Below the pieces are notes generated by a model, which ran no database searches, had not been told where the DNA came from, and saw nothing but the letters and a program-made list of their open reading frames with translations. Made by a program: the position numbers and the translations under genes. A stretch of 64,000 nucleotides of DNA, taken from the NCBI RefSeq assembly GCF_005930355.1, contig NZ_VDBO01000006.1:1-64000 (forward strand). Direction: 5' to 3'. This DNA is from Paenibacillus sinopodophylli (GTDB lineage: Bacteria; Bacillota; Bacilli; Paenibacillales; Paenibacillaceae). Below, piece after piece: positions 17,643 to 26,019 of this stretch (position 1 is its first letter; each line of letters starts with the position of its first letter).

Positions 17643-18572
17643 ATGGGCATTATTGTAGCTGTTATTTTGTTAGTGATCGTTATCGTATTCGTCTCCTTAT
17701 CGATAAAGATTGTGCCGCAGCAAAGAATTGGCGTCGTAGAACGCCTCGGAAAGTTTAATCGTTTGCTGACGCCAGGCGTCAACATTCTTATTCCGATTAT
17801 CGATCATGTTCGCACCTATCATGATCTGCGGATCCAACAGGCTAACGTACCACCGCAAACGGTCATTACGAAAGACAACGTCCAAGTGAAAATCGATACG
17901 ATTATTTTCTATCAGGTGACGGGACCGGAACAGGCTACATATGGCATCTCCGATTATGTATATGGTGTACGGAACATCAGTACGGCAACGATGCGCCAAA
18001 TTATTGGCAAGATGGAGCTGGATGAGACATTGTCTGGACGGGAGAAAATATCATCAGACATTCGGATTGCACTCGATGAAGCGACTGAGAAATGGGGCGT
18101 TCGCATCGAGCGGGTCGAGGTTATTGATATTCAGCCGCCTGTTGATATTCAGGATGCAATGGATAAGCAAATGAAAGCTGAGCGCAGCAAGCGGGCGATG
18201 GTACTAGATGCGGAAGCCGCGAAGCAGGATATGATTCTGCGGGCGGAAGGTGATAAGCAAAGTAAAATATTAAAGGCTGAAGGTGACAAAGAAGCGCGTA
18301 TCCGCCAAGCGGAAGGTCAGCGTCATGCGCAGGAGCTTGAGGCGCTTGGGGAAGCGAAGGCGATACAGTCCATTGCCGAAGCAGAGAAAAGCCGAATTGA
18401 GCTTATACGATCGGCGGGACTTGATGACCATATTTTGACGTACCGTTCGCTGGAAGCATTAGCCGAAATAGCGAAGGGGCCGGCGAATAAAATATTCATT
18501 CCAACCAGAGTTGTTGATACGCTCGGAAGCATTGGTGCAATGGGTGAAATGCTGAAGGCGGTCAAAGAATAA
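17643..18572 (+). CDS. SPFH/Band 7 (stomatin/paraslipin-type) protein
   Basis: 309 residues. An N-terminal membrane helix (VAVILLVIVIVFVSLSI) is followed by the Band 7 domain (VPQQRIGVVERLGKFNRLLTPG ... RNISTATMRQIIGKMELDETLSGRE ... WGVRIERVEV). A charged coiled coil (about 175-255) then has repeated AEG(D)KQ/EA units. This is the stomatin-like group, which oligomerises on the inner leaflet together with NfeD partners, here the gene just upstream. It ends about 150 bases before a strong terminator. Confidence 0.93.
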   Translation: MGIIVAVILLVIVIVFVSLSIKIVPQQRIGVVERLGKFNRLLTPGVNILIPIIDHVRTYHDLRIQQANVPPQTVITKDNVQVKIDTIIFYQVTGPEQATYGISDYVYGVRNISTATMRQIIGKMELDETLSGREKISSDIRIALDEATEKWGVRIERVEVIDIQPPVDIQDAMDKQMKAERSKRAMVLDAEAAKQDMILRAEGDKQSKILKAEGDKEARIRQAEGQRHAQELEALGEAKAIQSIAEAEKSRIELIRSAGLDDHILTYRSLEALAEIAKGPANKIFIPTRVVDTLGSIGAMGEMLKAVKE

Positions 18573-18586
18573 GCGGCGACATATGT

Positions 18587-18721
18587 GGTGGTCTAAATAT
18601 CGTTGCCTCATCAATTCCCGGATTAGCAACCGGCGGGATGCTTGCAAGTAAATCTACTTGGCGCACAGTCCAAGCTTTTCAAAATCAAGGTAAAACAGTA
18701 GGAATCGTACGCCGCGCTTAA
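18587..18721 (+). pseudogene. Start-less open frame, possible gene remnant
   Basis: An open frame of about 44 codons ends at TAA 18719-18721 and reads GGLNIVASSIPGLATGG through AFQNQGKTVGIVRRA, which looks protein-like. There is no ATG, GTG or TTG at its beginning; the only in-frame ATG is at codon 18. It may be the tail of a lost gene or chance. I do not recognise the family. Confidence 0.3.
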
Positions 18722-18724
18722 TCG

Positions 18725-18765
18725 AAGAACCCCCTTCGGCATTCTTATGCCGAAGGGGGTTCTTT
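18725..18765. terminator. Strong bidirectional terminator
   Basis: Perfect 18-bp inverted repeat (18725-18742 with 18747-18764), GC-rich in the middle, with AAGAA/TTCTT ends and loop TCTT. It separates the NfeD-SPFH operon from the convergent histidine kinase gene. Confidence 0.9.
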
Positions 18766-18790
18766 GGTCATTTATGTCAGTGCAATATGC

Positions 18791-20548
18791 TTACCGCCCG
18801 GGAATACGAATCGTAACAGTAGTGCCAATGCCGAGCCTGCTGTATATCGATACACCGTAAGAATCGCCGTACAGCAGCTTAATCCGATTATCGACGTTGC
18901 GAATCCCATAGCCGGATAATGCGTCACCTCTTGCTGGAAGCTCCTGAGAGCGGCTCTCCTGCATGCGCATACCCATTCCGTCATCAATGACCTTGAGGAT
19001 AATATCTGGGCCTTCCCGGTAAGCTTTGATCATAATGTTGATACCGAGCTTATCGTCCCAAATGGCATGGTTCATCGCATTCTCTACGAAGGGCTGCAGC
19101 GTCAGCTTGACGATCGGACAAGGCAAAACGGATTCGTCGATCTGATAATGAACGCGAATAAGCTCGGCGAAGCGAATCTGCTGGATCGCTACGTAATAAC
19201 GGGTAAGCTGTATTTCTTCGTGGATCGATATTTTGTTTTTCCCTTTATTTAAGGAAATGCGGTAAAACTTAGCGAGATCGGTGACCATTTTATTCATTCT
19301 AGGATCTGAATTACGAATGGCAAGCGACGAGATAGAAGCGAGCGTATTGTACAGGAAATGCGGGTTAATCTGGGCTTGCAGTACATTCATTTCCGCTTCC
19401 TTTTTATCGATTTCCTTCTTGTACACATCAGAGATGAGATTGCTCAGCCGCTGTGACATTTTGCGAAGTACATTCCCAAGCTGTCCGATCTCGTCACGGC
19501 CAAGCGGACGAATGTCAATATGCTCGAATTCTTCCCGCTCAATACGGCGGATGATGCCGACTAAATATTCGACGCGCTTAGTGAACAACCTAGCTGTCAC
19601 ATAAATAAGCAGCGCCATAACGCTGAAGCTGATCAGCGCAAAGATAAGTATCCTTTTTGCCGTGTTATTAGCTTTGGATAGGAAGCTGCTATAAGGAACG
19701 AGCGTGACGCTTTTCCAGCCGAACTTGGTCGTGTTATAGACGACCAGCATTTTTTCACCATGAAAAGTGCTGTCGAAGCGCCCTTCCGCACTATCAGGAA
19801 AGTCAGTCGTTATAAATTGCTGCAAAGGAAGGTTAAGCATGCTTTTATCCTTCGTAGACATAATGATGCCTCGTTCGTTCACGATGAGAACGGTTTTGTC
19901 CGCGGACTCTTTCTCCATCAAACGAAATATATCCGATTCAAGGATGTTGATCGTCAAGATGCCGTATACCGTATCTAGCTTACCGACATTCAACATGCGC
20001 GCGAGGGTGAACATCGAAGGCTGATCGATGATCGGCGGCGTGGATAGGAATCGAACATTCCCATAGGTGTTGAGCAGCGAGCTATATATGACCGATTTGC
20101 GGAATTCGTCATCCATCCTTCTGATATAAATATCGTCTGTTGGAAGCGAGTCGTTGTTGATATAAACCGAAATTGATTTAATATCTGGATTGGTTGTCAG
20201 CATGTTGGAGAAGGTGCTGTTAATGTATTGATACGCATCCACGTACAAGGATGGATCAATTGAATAATCGTTCGTCAAATAGGCACGGAGTGTGCTGTTT
20301 AGATAGAGCGTTGCCGAAAGCTTCGTGTAGGTATCCAGCTTGTTCTCTAAGTTCGAGTTAATCTGGGCAACTGACGATACGGAATTCGTATACATCTGGT
20401 CAGAAAGCTCACTTTTGACCGTTTGATAGGAATAGGAAACAAAGAAGAGCAAGGGAATAATCGCACCGAGTAAAAACATGAGAAACAGCTTTTCTCTCAG
20501 TCGTAAATTATTAAAGGGCCTGGTCAGCCAGCCCGTTAGCCGTTTCAT
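18791..20548 (-). CDS. YesM-type sensor histidine kinase
   Basis: 585-residue membrane kinase. Helix 1 (about 21-43) and helix 2 (about 295-318) bracket an extracellular Cache-like sensor. A HAMP region, a coiled coil (KKEIDKKEAEMNVLQAQ), the His_kinase box INPHFLYNTLASISSLAI (His397) and a HATPase with PFVENAMNHAI and DDGMGM follow. GGAGTGAG precedes the ATG. It lies 16 bases after its response-regulator gene, so the transcript is regulator then kinase, divergent from the sugar ABC permease genes it probably controls. Confidence 0.94.
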   Translation of the reverse strand: MKRLTGWLTRPFNNLRLREKLFLMFLLGAIIPLLFFVSYSYQTVKSELSDQMYTNSVSSVAQINSNLENKLDTYTKLSATLYLNSTLRAYLTNDYSIDPSLYVDAYQYINSTFSNMLTTNPDIKSISVYINNDSLPTDDIYIRRMDDEFRKSVIYSSLLNTYGNVRFLSTPPIIDQPSMFTLARMLNVGKLDTVYGILTINILESDIFRLMEKESADKTVLIVNERGIIMSTKDKSMLNLPLQQFITTDFPDSAEGRFDSTFHGEKMLVVYNTTKFGWKSVTLVPYSSFLSKANNTAKRILIFALISFSVMALLIYVTARLFTKRVEYLVGIIRRIEREEFEHIDIRPLGRDEIGQLGNVLRKMSQRLSNLISDVYKKEIDKKEAEMNVLQAQINPHFLYNTLASISSLAIRNSDPRMNKMVTDLAKFYRISLNKGKNKISIHEEIQLTRYYVAIQQIRFAELIRVHYQIDESVLPCPIVKLTLQPFVENAMNHAIWDDKLGINIMIKAYREGPDIILKVIDDGMGMRMQESRSQELPARGDALSGYGIRNVDNRIKLLYGDSYGVSIYSRLGIGTTVTIRIPGR

Positions 20549-20564
20549 GCGTACTCACTCCAGC

Positions 20565-22133
20565 CTAAAAATACATTTTCCGAAACTCGTTAGGGGTACT
20601 GCCCTTATGCTTATGGAAGATTGAGCAAAAATAAGAGACATTCTCATATCCGACGCTATGGGCAACCTCGCGCACCTTGAGCGCTTTATCCTTCAGCAGC
20701 TCAGCTGCGTGATTGATTCTAACCTTTGTCAAATAATCAAGAATGGTTTCGCCCATTTTCTCTTTAAATATCGTACGGATATAGTTCGGTGAGAGATATA
20801 CCTCCTTGGCTATTTCTTCAACCGTTAACGGCAAATGATGCCGCTCGGCGATAATCCTAACCATTTGCTCAGCGATTGCTTGATTGCGATCGATCTCTCT
20901 TTCACTGGATGCTCTTCTCATCTCATCACAGAAATGAAGAACATAAGCCTGAATATGCGCTGCAGAGGGCATCATCGAAATCGCTTTCCAATGATCAGCT
21001 AGCAGCAGCTCCTTAAGTGAGCCTGTAAGCAGCATAGAGAAATGCTGCTCCAATGAAGTCAATAAACGGATAATACCCCGAATTGCAAAGTTTCGATCCA
21101 TGCGTTCTTTTTGAATGTTCATAAATAGCGTTTCAAGCTCTATACGGATTTGCTCCATGTTGCCAGCTTGGATAGAGGAGGAGAGCTTCGCAGCGGTTAG
21201 ATCAATATTTCCATCGGCTTGCACGGTCGGTTTAAGGTCTTCAGGGGCAATGACGCTGCCGCCTATTCGGTAGAACTTCTCTTCATTGCAGGAGCGGGCT
21301 TGCACATAGGCATCCCAAATCTGTTCAAGCTCCATCCGCGGTGAAGACAAGCCTATCGTGATCTCGAATCCGAAAGTAAGGGAAAGCTGCGCTTGGAAGC
21401 TTTCCCAGATCGCAGCATCTTTCATTGGCGCATCCTTCCATTGATGGAGAACGAACAACGCATGCGGTGCAGCTTCAACGATCGTAGCGGATGTCCATGA
21501 CTGACGTGCTAGGGTTCGGATGAGATCAAGCTTGTCGGCAGGAGCAGCAACAGATACCGACGCTGCAACTGCAGGATAGTCTACTGGCGGATCAAAGGTC
21601 ATGTAAGCCGCTGTGAACGACTTTCCAGCAACAAAGTCGACTGCGCTTTGCTCCCACTTTTTAATCCATTCCGACCGGGCGGTCGGGTCCGGCTCGCTTA
21701 TCATTCGCATCATCAGCTTCTCGCGTACCCAATCTCCGCTCTGATCGGCCAGTTGATCCTCCTCGCATTTCTTCTTCACTTTCTCAAGGAGGACCAGCAG
21801 CTCCTCCATATCGATCGGCTTTAATAGATAGCCAGCAGCTTCAAGATTGAGCGCAGCCTTAATATATTGAAACTCGTTATGTCCGCTTAAATAGATGATT
21901 TTTACATTTTTGTCGATTTGCTTCGCGCGTCTGCCGAATTCAAGTCCATCCATAATCGGCATGCGGACATCGGTCAACACGATATCAGGTTTCAACTCGG
22001 CGAGCTTGCCAAGCGCTTCCTTTCCGTTGCGCGCGGTTCCCGCCACGGTGATGCCGGTTTTGTCCCACGGCACATAATGCTCTATCGTCTCAAGCTCTAT
22101 CGCTTCGTCATCTACTAATAAAATACGATACAT
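20565..22133 (-). CDS. YesN-type response regulator with AraC DNA-binding domain
   Basis: 522 residues. The receiver (1-120) carries LLVDDE and phospho-acceptor Asp55 in VLTDVRMPIMDG, and the Lys in LLKPIDM. A long linker region follows, then an AraC double helix-turn-helix (VEEIAKEVYLSPNYIRTIFKE ... VREVAHSVGYENVSYFCSIFHKHKG) ending STPNEFR. Start ATG 22133 is preferred; GTG 22145 lies inside the likely ribosome site AGGTGGGG. It is expected to activate the divergent permease operon, whose -10 TATAAT (22281) lacks a good -35. Confidence 0.94.
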   Translation of the reverse strand: MYRILLVDDEAIELETIEHYVPWDKTGITVAGTARNGKEALGKLAELKPDIVLTDVRMPIMDGLEFGRRAKQIDKNVKIIYLSGHNEFQYIKAALNLEAAGYLLKPIDMEELLVLLEKVKKKCEEDQLADQSGDWVREKLMMRMISEPDPTARSEWIKKWEQSAVDFVAGKSFTAAYMTFDPPVDYPAVAASVSVAAPADKLDLIRTLARQSWTSATIVEAAPHALFVLHQWKDAPMKDAAIWESFQAQLSLTFGFEITIGLSSPRMELEQIWDAYVQARSCNEEKFYRIGGSVIAPEDLKPTVQADGNIDLTAAKLSSSIQAGNMEQIRIELETLFMNIQKERMDRNFAIRGIIRLLTSLEQHFSMLLTGSLKELLLADHWKAISMMPSAAHIQAYVLHFCDEMRRASSEREIDRNQAIAEQMVRIIAERHHLPLTVEEIAKEVYLSPNYIRTIFKEKMGETILDYLTKVRINHAAELLKDKALKVREVAHSVGYENVSYFCSIFHKHKGSTPNEFRKMYF

Positions 22134-22280
22134 ACCTGTCCCCACCTCTTATCTCATGTAACGGGATGTTTAACTAGTTTATCCGCTATGACGCATTTCA
22201 ACAATGGAGCATTCGCAAGTGTGTAGCTTTGTGTTATGAATCGGTAAATGCTTGTATAGAATGAGCCGCTCTTACCGACC

Positions 22281-22286
22281 TATAAT
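22281..22286 (+). promoter_or_regulatory. -10 box of the sugar ABC permease operon
   Basis: Perfect TATAAT 41 bases upstream of the permease start. No acceptable -35 lies 16-19 bases before it; the nearest TTGTAT is 23 bases away. This fits positive control by the divergently encoded AraC-type response regulator. Confidence 0.45.
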
Positions 22287-22326
22287 GAGAACACAAAGAA
22301 GCGCAAGACTGGCAGGAGGCTATCAC

Positions 22327-23316
22327 ATGGAATCAATATTGAAAGCGGAACCAAGCAAATCCTTAACCCCGAGTGGAAAGGGCGGTATAAGAAAGGCCAG
22401 CGTATGGGGGCGGCTGAAGGAGCAGCGGCTGTTGTATGTACTCATGCTGCCAGCGCTAATCGTCACATTGTTATTCTCGTACGTCCCGATGTTCGGGCTG
22501 TACATGGCATTTATTAATTACTCGCCTGGCGGCGGTTCGTTCTTCGGACAGTTTTTCACAACAGAATTTGTCGGACTGGAATGGTTCAACTATTTCTTTA
22601 CGAATGGCGACTTCTACCGGGTTATGCGCAACACGCTGGCGCAAAGCTTCCTATCGTTGCTGTTCGGTTTCCCAATGCCAATCATTCTAGCACTCATGAT
22701 CAATGAATTGAGGAACGGCTGGTTTAAGAAAACCTTTCAAACCGTATCCTACATGCCTCACTTTATTTCGTGGGTTATCGCGGCCAATATCATCATTACG
22801 GTACTCTCATCCGAAGGCGTTCTCAACAATATACTGACGGGTATCGGCTTGATAGATGAACCGATTCAATTTATGCAGAAGGGGCCGTTGTTCTGGTGGA
22901 TTATCGCCATATCGAACACATGGAAGGATATGGGCTTTAACGCCATTATGTACTTGGCTGCCATATCGGCTATTAACCCCGAGCTATATGAAGTGGCAAA
23001 GGTTGATGGAGCAAGTCGATTGAAGCAAATTTTGCACATAACGCTGCCATCAATCAAGCCTACAATTATCATTCTCGCGATTTTGGCTGTTGGAGGTATT
23101 TTGAACGCAGGCTTCGATCAACAGTTTTTACTGCAGAACAATACGGTTCTTCAATATTCAGAGGTTATCGATACGTACACGTATAAATACGGTTTGCAAA
23201 ACGGGATGTTCTCTTACGGTGCAGCTGTCGGTTTGTTCAAATCGGTCGTCGCTTTCATCCTCGTATTAAGCGTCAACACGATGGCCAAAAAAATGAATGA
23301 GCAGTCGTTGTTCTAG
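22327..23316 (+). CDS. Sugar ABC transporter permease (LplB-like)
   Basis: 329-residue inner-membrane subunit with six helices of the MalF/LplB type. The N-terminal Pro-Met-Phe-Gly-Leu-Tyr motif and the cytoplasmic EAA loop ELYEVAKVDGASRLKQILHITLPSI (about 218-242) that contacts the ATPase are clear. Start 22327 has AGGAGGC at 7-base spacing. It pairs with the next permease and the lipoprotein to import an oligosaccharide. No ATPase is encoded here; such importers commonly use a shared MsmX-like ATPase encoded elsewhere. Confidence 0.94.
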   Translation: MESILKAEPSKSLTPSGKGGIRKASVWGRLKEQRLLYVLMLPALIVTLLFSYVPMFGLYMAFINYSPGGGSFFGQFFTTEFVGLEWFNYFFTNGDFYRVMRNTLAQSFLSLLFGFPMPIILALMINELRNGWFKKTFQTVSYMPHFISWVIAANIIITVLSSEGVLNNILTGIGLIDEPIQFMQKGPLFWWIIAISNTWKDMGFNAIMYLAAISAINPELYEVAKVDGASRLKQILHITLPSIKPTIIILAILAVGGILNAGFDQQFLLQNNTVLQYSEVIDTYTYKYGLQNGMFSYGAAVGLFKSVVAFILVLSVNTMAKKMNEQSLF

Positions 23317-23341
23317 TAAAAAAGAAAGAGGAGATCACGCT

Positions 23342-24229
23342 ATGATTAAGTCTAAAAATGACTTTCTGTTTATGTCCGGCGTCTACTTATTTATCATCGC
23401 TGTATTTATCGTCACCTTCTATCCGTTCTGGAATATTTTCATTATTTCATTGAATAGCGCTGAGGATACGCTGCGCGGCAATTTATATCTGTGGCCAAGG
23501 GATTTCAGCATAGCGAGCTACAAGCAGATTTTATCCGACAGCGAGATTTGGACGGCGATTAAAGTAACTGTGCTGCGAACGCTCATTGGTACGCCGCTTG
23601 CAGTCGTAGTCATCAGCATGCTTGCCTTCTCGCTTAGTAAGAAAGAGCTGGTCGGCAATCGCTTCTGGTCACTGTACTTTGTATTCACCATGTATTTCGG
23701 CGGGGGTCTGATTCCTTATTACATGGTGCTGAAGAGCTTGCACCTGATCGATAACTTTATGGTTTTTATATTGCCGAGCATGATGAATGTCTTCTATATG
23801 ATTATCGTGCGGACCTTCATGCAGCAGCTGCCTCAGGAGCTGGACGAGTCTGCCAAAATAGATGGCGCCAATTATATGCAAATTTTTTTCAAAATCATCT
23901 TGCCGCTAACGACGCCTGTGCTGGCAACGATCGGTATGTTCACCGCAATTATGCATTGGAATTCGTGGTTTGATTCCTACGTCTTCACCTATAGCTCGGA
24001 TCTGAAAACACTGCAGGCGGTGCTGGTCAAAATTTTGAATCAATACCAGACAGGGGCTATGGTTGGCGATGCTCAGCAGCTTGCCGACGCATCGAAACGG
24101 ATGGCGGTATCGCCGGATACGATTCGGATGGCCGCAACTATGGTTGCAACACTTCCCATCTTGATGGTTTATCCATTCCTTCAAAAGTATTTCGTGAAGG
24201 GTATGACGCTGGGCGCAGTTAAGAGCTAG
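23342..24229 (+). CDS. Sugar ABC transporter permease (YtcP/LplC-like)
   Basis: 295-residue MalG-type permease with six helices and the EAA loop ELDESAKIDGANYMQIFFKIILPL. The C-terminal FVKGMTLGAVKS tail is typical of this LplC/YtcP subfamily. Start ATG 23342 has AGAGGAG at 8-base spacing. It follows the first permease by 25 bases in the same operon and precedes the binding lipoprotein. Confidence 0.95.
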   Translation: MIKSKNDFLFMSGVYLFIIAVFIVTFYPFWNIFIISLNSAEDTLRGNLYLWPRDFSIASYKQILSDSEIWTAIKVTVLRTLIGTPLAVVVISMLAFSLSKKELVGNRFWSLYFVFTMYFGGGLIPYYMVLKSLHLIDNFMVFILPSMMNVFYMIIVRTFMQQLPQELDESAKIDGANYMQIFFKIILPLTTPVLATIGMFTAIMHWNSWFDSYVFTYSSDLKTLQAVLVKILNQYQTGAMVGDAQQLADASKRMAVSPDTIRMAATMVATLPILMVYPFLQKYFVKGMTLGAVKS

Positions 24230-24331
24230 TGTTGTAAAACACGATTAGTGGAGGTGATGCGATCGCGCATTCTCAATAATTTGAAATGAAAATGTACTAT
24301 AATAAGATCACGAACAAGGGGGATTTATACG

Positions 24332-25951
24332 ATGAAAATGAAAAAATGGTTTGTTATGTTTCTAAGCGTTATCGTTGTAATTTCGGTGTTGTCCGCGTGC
24401 GGCTCCAATCATACAAAAAATAACAGTAATGCTCCGGCTACTGGGAATGATGCAATTGGTGCTGAGGACGGTAATGAGCCGTTGACCATCACTTTTTTTG
24501 ATAAAAATACGGGCGATAAATTCAGTAATGCTGTTGCGGCGGAAATTACGAAGCGTACGGGCATTACCGTTGAAATTCAACAGCCGACGGGCAATCCAGC
24601 AGAGAAACTAAACCTGATGCTGGCGAGCGACGATCTGCCGGACATGATTATGTTTGACCGCAGCAGTGATCTAGTTAACAAATATATTGAATCAGGCGCC
24701 ATTATTCCTTTAAATGGTCTTATTGACGAGTATGGTCCGGACGTAACGACGATGTATGGCGATGTATTGAATAAAACACGCTATAAGGACGGAAAAAACT
24801 ACTACCTTTCCAATTGGTATGGCGTTGAGAACGAACCTGTATATGGCTTTAATATTCGTAAAGATATTTTGAAAGAGCTTGCTCCGGATAAAGCGGAGGG
24901 TGGCGTACCGTTCACGGCTTCTGAGTTCAAGCAGCTGCTTCAAGATTTCAAGGCGAAATACCCGACGATCGAAGGCAAGGATACGACCGCGCTTACGATG
25001 GATGGTGAAAACTTTGGCGGATCGTTCGGCACATTCAAGGGCATGTTTGGCCTGAAGCAGTTCTACGAGAATAATGGTCAAATTCAATTTGATGTCAAAG
25101 ACCCTAAATACCGTGTCATGGTTATGTATATGAACGATTTGTACCGCAGCGGCCTGCTCGATAAGGAATGGGCGATTAACAAGAAGCAAGTGTGGGAGCA
25201 GAAGCTCGCAACGGGTAACGTGTTCTCAACGACCGGCTCCTACTGGGACCCAGGTGCGGCAAATACGATTCTATTGAAGGATCGCGGCGAGCAGTCGCAG
25301 TTATTCCCGTATAAGGTAGTTGCAGACGGCGTAGACCCTAGCAAAACAACGTATGGTGGACGAAGCTCACTAGGCTGGGATGCGATTACGATCACGAAGA
25401 AAAACAAAAATCCAGAGCGCACAATGAAATTTATGAACTTCCTTGCTAGTGAGGAAGGACAATACCTCTTGATGTGGGGTGTTGAGAACGTTCACTGGGA
25501 TATGAAGGATGGCAAACGCACGCCACGTCCTGAAGTGCTGGAAGGCTTTAAAAATGATTTCAACAACTATGCGAAATCTACCGGTATCCGCAAGTGGACT
25601 TGGTTTATCAAGAACGGTAAAGGCACAGATGGAATGCCTTATGACCTAGCTGGACGTTATGAGCGTGGTGTTGTCGACCAGATGGCGATTAAGAACTTAT
25701 CTGATTCCGTTTACGATACCGTACTCTATGATGCATTAGGGCCTCAGAGCGGAACACCTGAAGCACTGAATGAGCAGAAGGTGAACGACATTACGAAACA
25801 AGCGTTGACGAAAGCGATTATGGCTAAGACCGCTGAGGATGCGGGCACAATCTATGACAAAATGCTGAGCGACATGAAAGCTGCTGGCGATGAGAAGGTT
25901 GAAGCGATCTTTACAACTAACTACAAAGAACGCGTGGAGCTTTGGAAATAA
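24332..25951 (+). CDS. Extracellular sugar-binding lipoprotein (LplA-like)
   Basis: 539 residues. A lipoprotein signal with lipobox LSAC anchors it after the Cys at about residue 23, followed by an Asn-rich linker. The body is an LplA-type solute-binding protein (LTITFFDKNTGDKFSNAVA, LMLASDDLPDMIMFDR, near-C-terminal YDAL and KERVELW). RBS AAGGGGG precedes the ATG. It completes the importer with the two permeases. A -10-like TATAAT (24298-24303) could add a separate transcript, and a terminator follows the stop. Confidence 0.95.
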   Translation: MKMKKWFVMFLSVIVVISVLSACGSNHTKNNSNAPATGNDAIGAEDGNEPLTITFFDKNTGDKFSNAVAAEITKRTGITVEIQQPTGNPAEKLNLMLASDDLPDMIMFDRSSDLVNKYIESGAIIPLNGLIDEYGPDVTTMYGDVLNKTRYKDGKNYYLSNWYGVENEPVYGFNIRKDILKELAPDKAEGGVPFTASEFKQLLQDFKAKYPTIEGKDTTALTMDGENFGGSFGTFKGMFGLKQFYENNGQIQFDVKDPKYRVMVMYMNDLYRSGLLDKEWAINKKQVWEQKLATGNVFSTTGSYWDPGAANTILLKDRGEQSQLFPYKVVADGVDPSKTTYGGRSSLGWDAITITKKNKNPERTMKFMNFLASEEGQYLLMWGVENVHWDMKDGKRTPRPEVLEGFKNDFNNYAKSTGIRKWTWFIKNGKGTDGMPYDLAGRYERGVVDQMAIKNLSDSVYDTVLYDALGPQSGTPEALNEQKVNDITKQALTKAIMAKTAEDAGTIYDKMLSDMKAAGDEKVEAIFTTNYKERVELWK

Positions 25952-25966
25952 TCCAAGCGGCGCATA

Positions 25967-25996
25967 GAGGAGGCCGGCTCAGTCGGCCTCCTTTTA
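25967..25996 (+). terminator. Terminator or attenuator between binding protein and GH36 gene
   Basis: AGGAGGCCG and CGGCCTCCT form a 9-bp GC-rich stem around GCTCAGT, followed by TTT. It ends the importer transcript or reduces read-through into the glycosidase gene, whose ribosome site begins 8 bases later. Confidence 0.75.
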
Positions 25997-26019
25997 AATG
26001 GATAGAGGAGCTGAAGAAA

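Noticed and set aside
24253..24273. GCGATCGC palindrome before the binding-lipoprotein gene
   Set aside because: A single short palindrome in a 100-base spacer; the flanking arms (ATGCG/CGCAT) are only 5 bp with no T run, so no function can be claimed.
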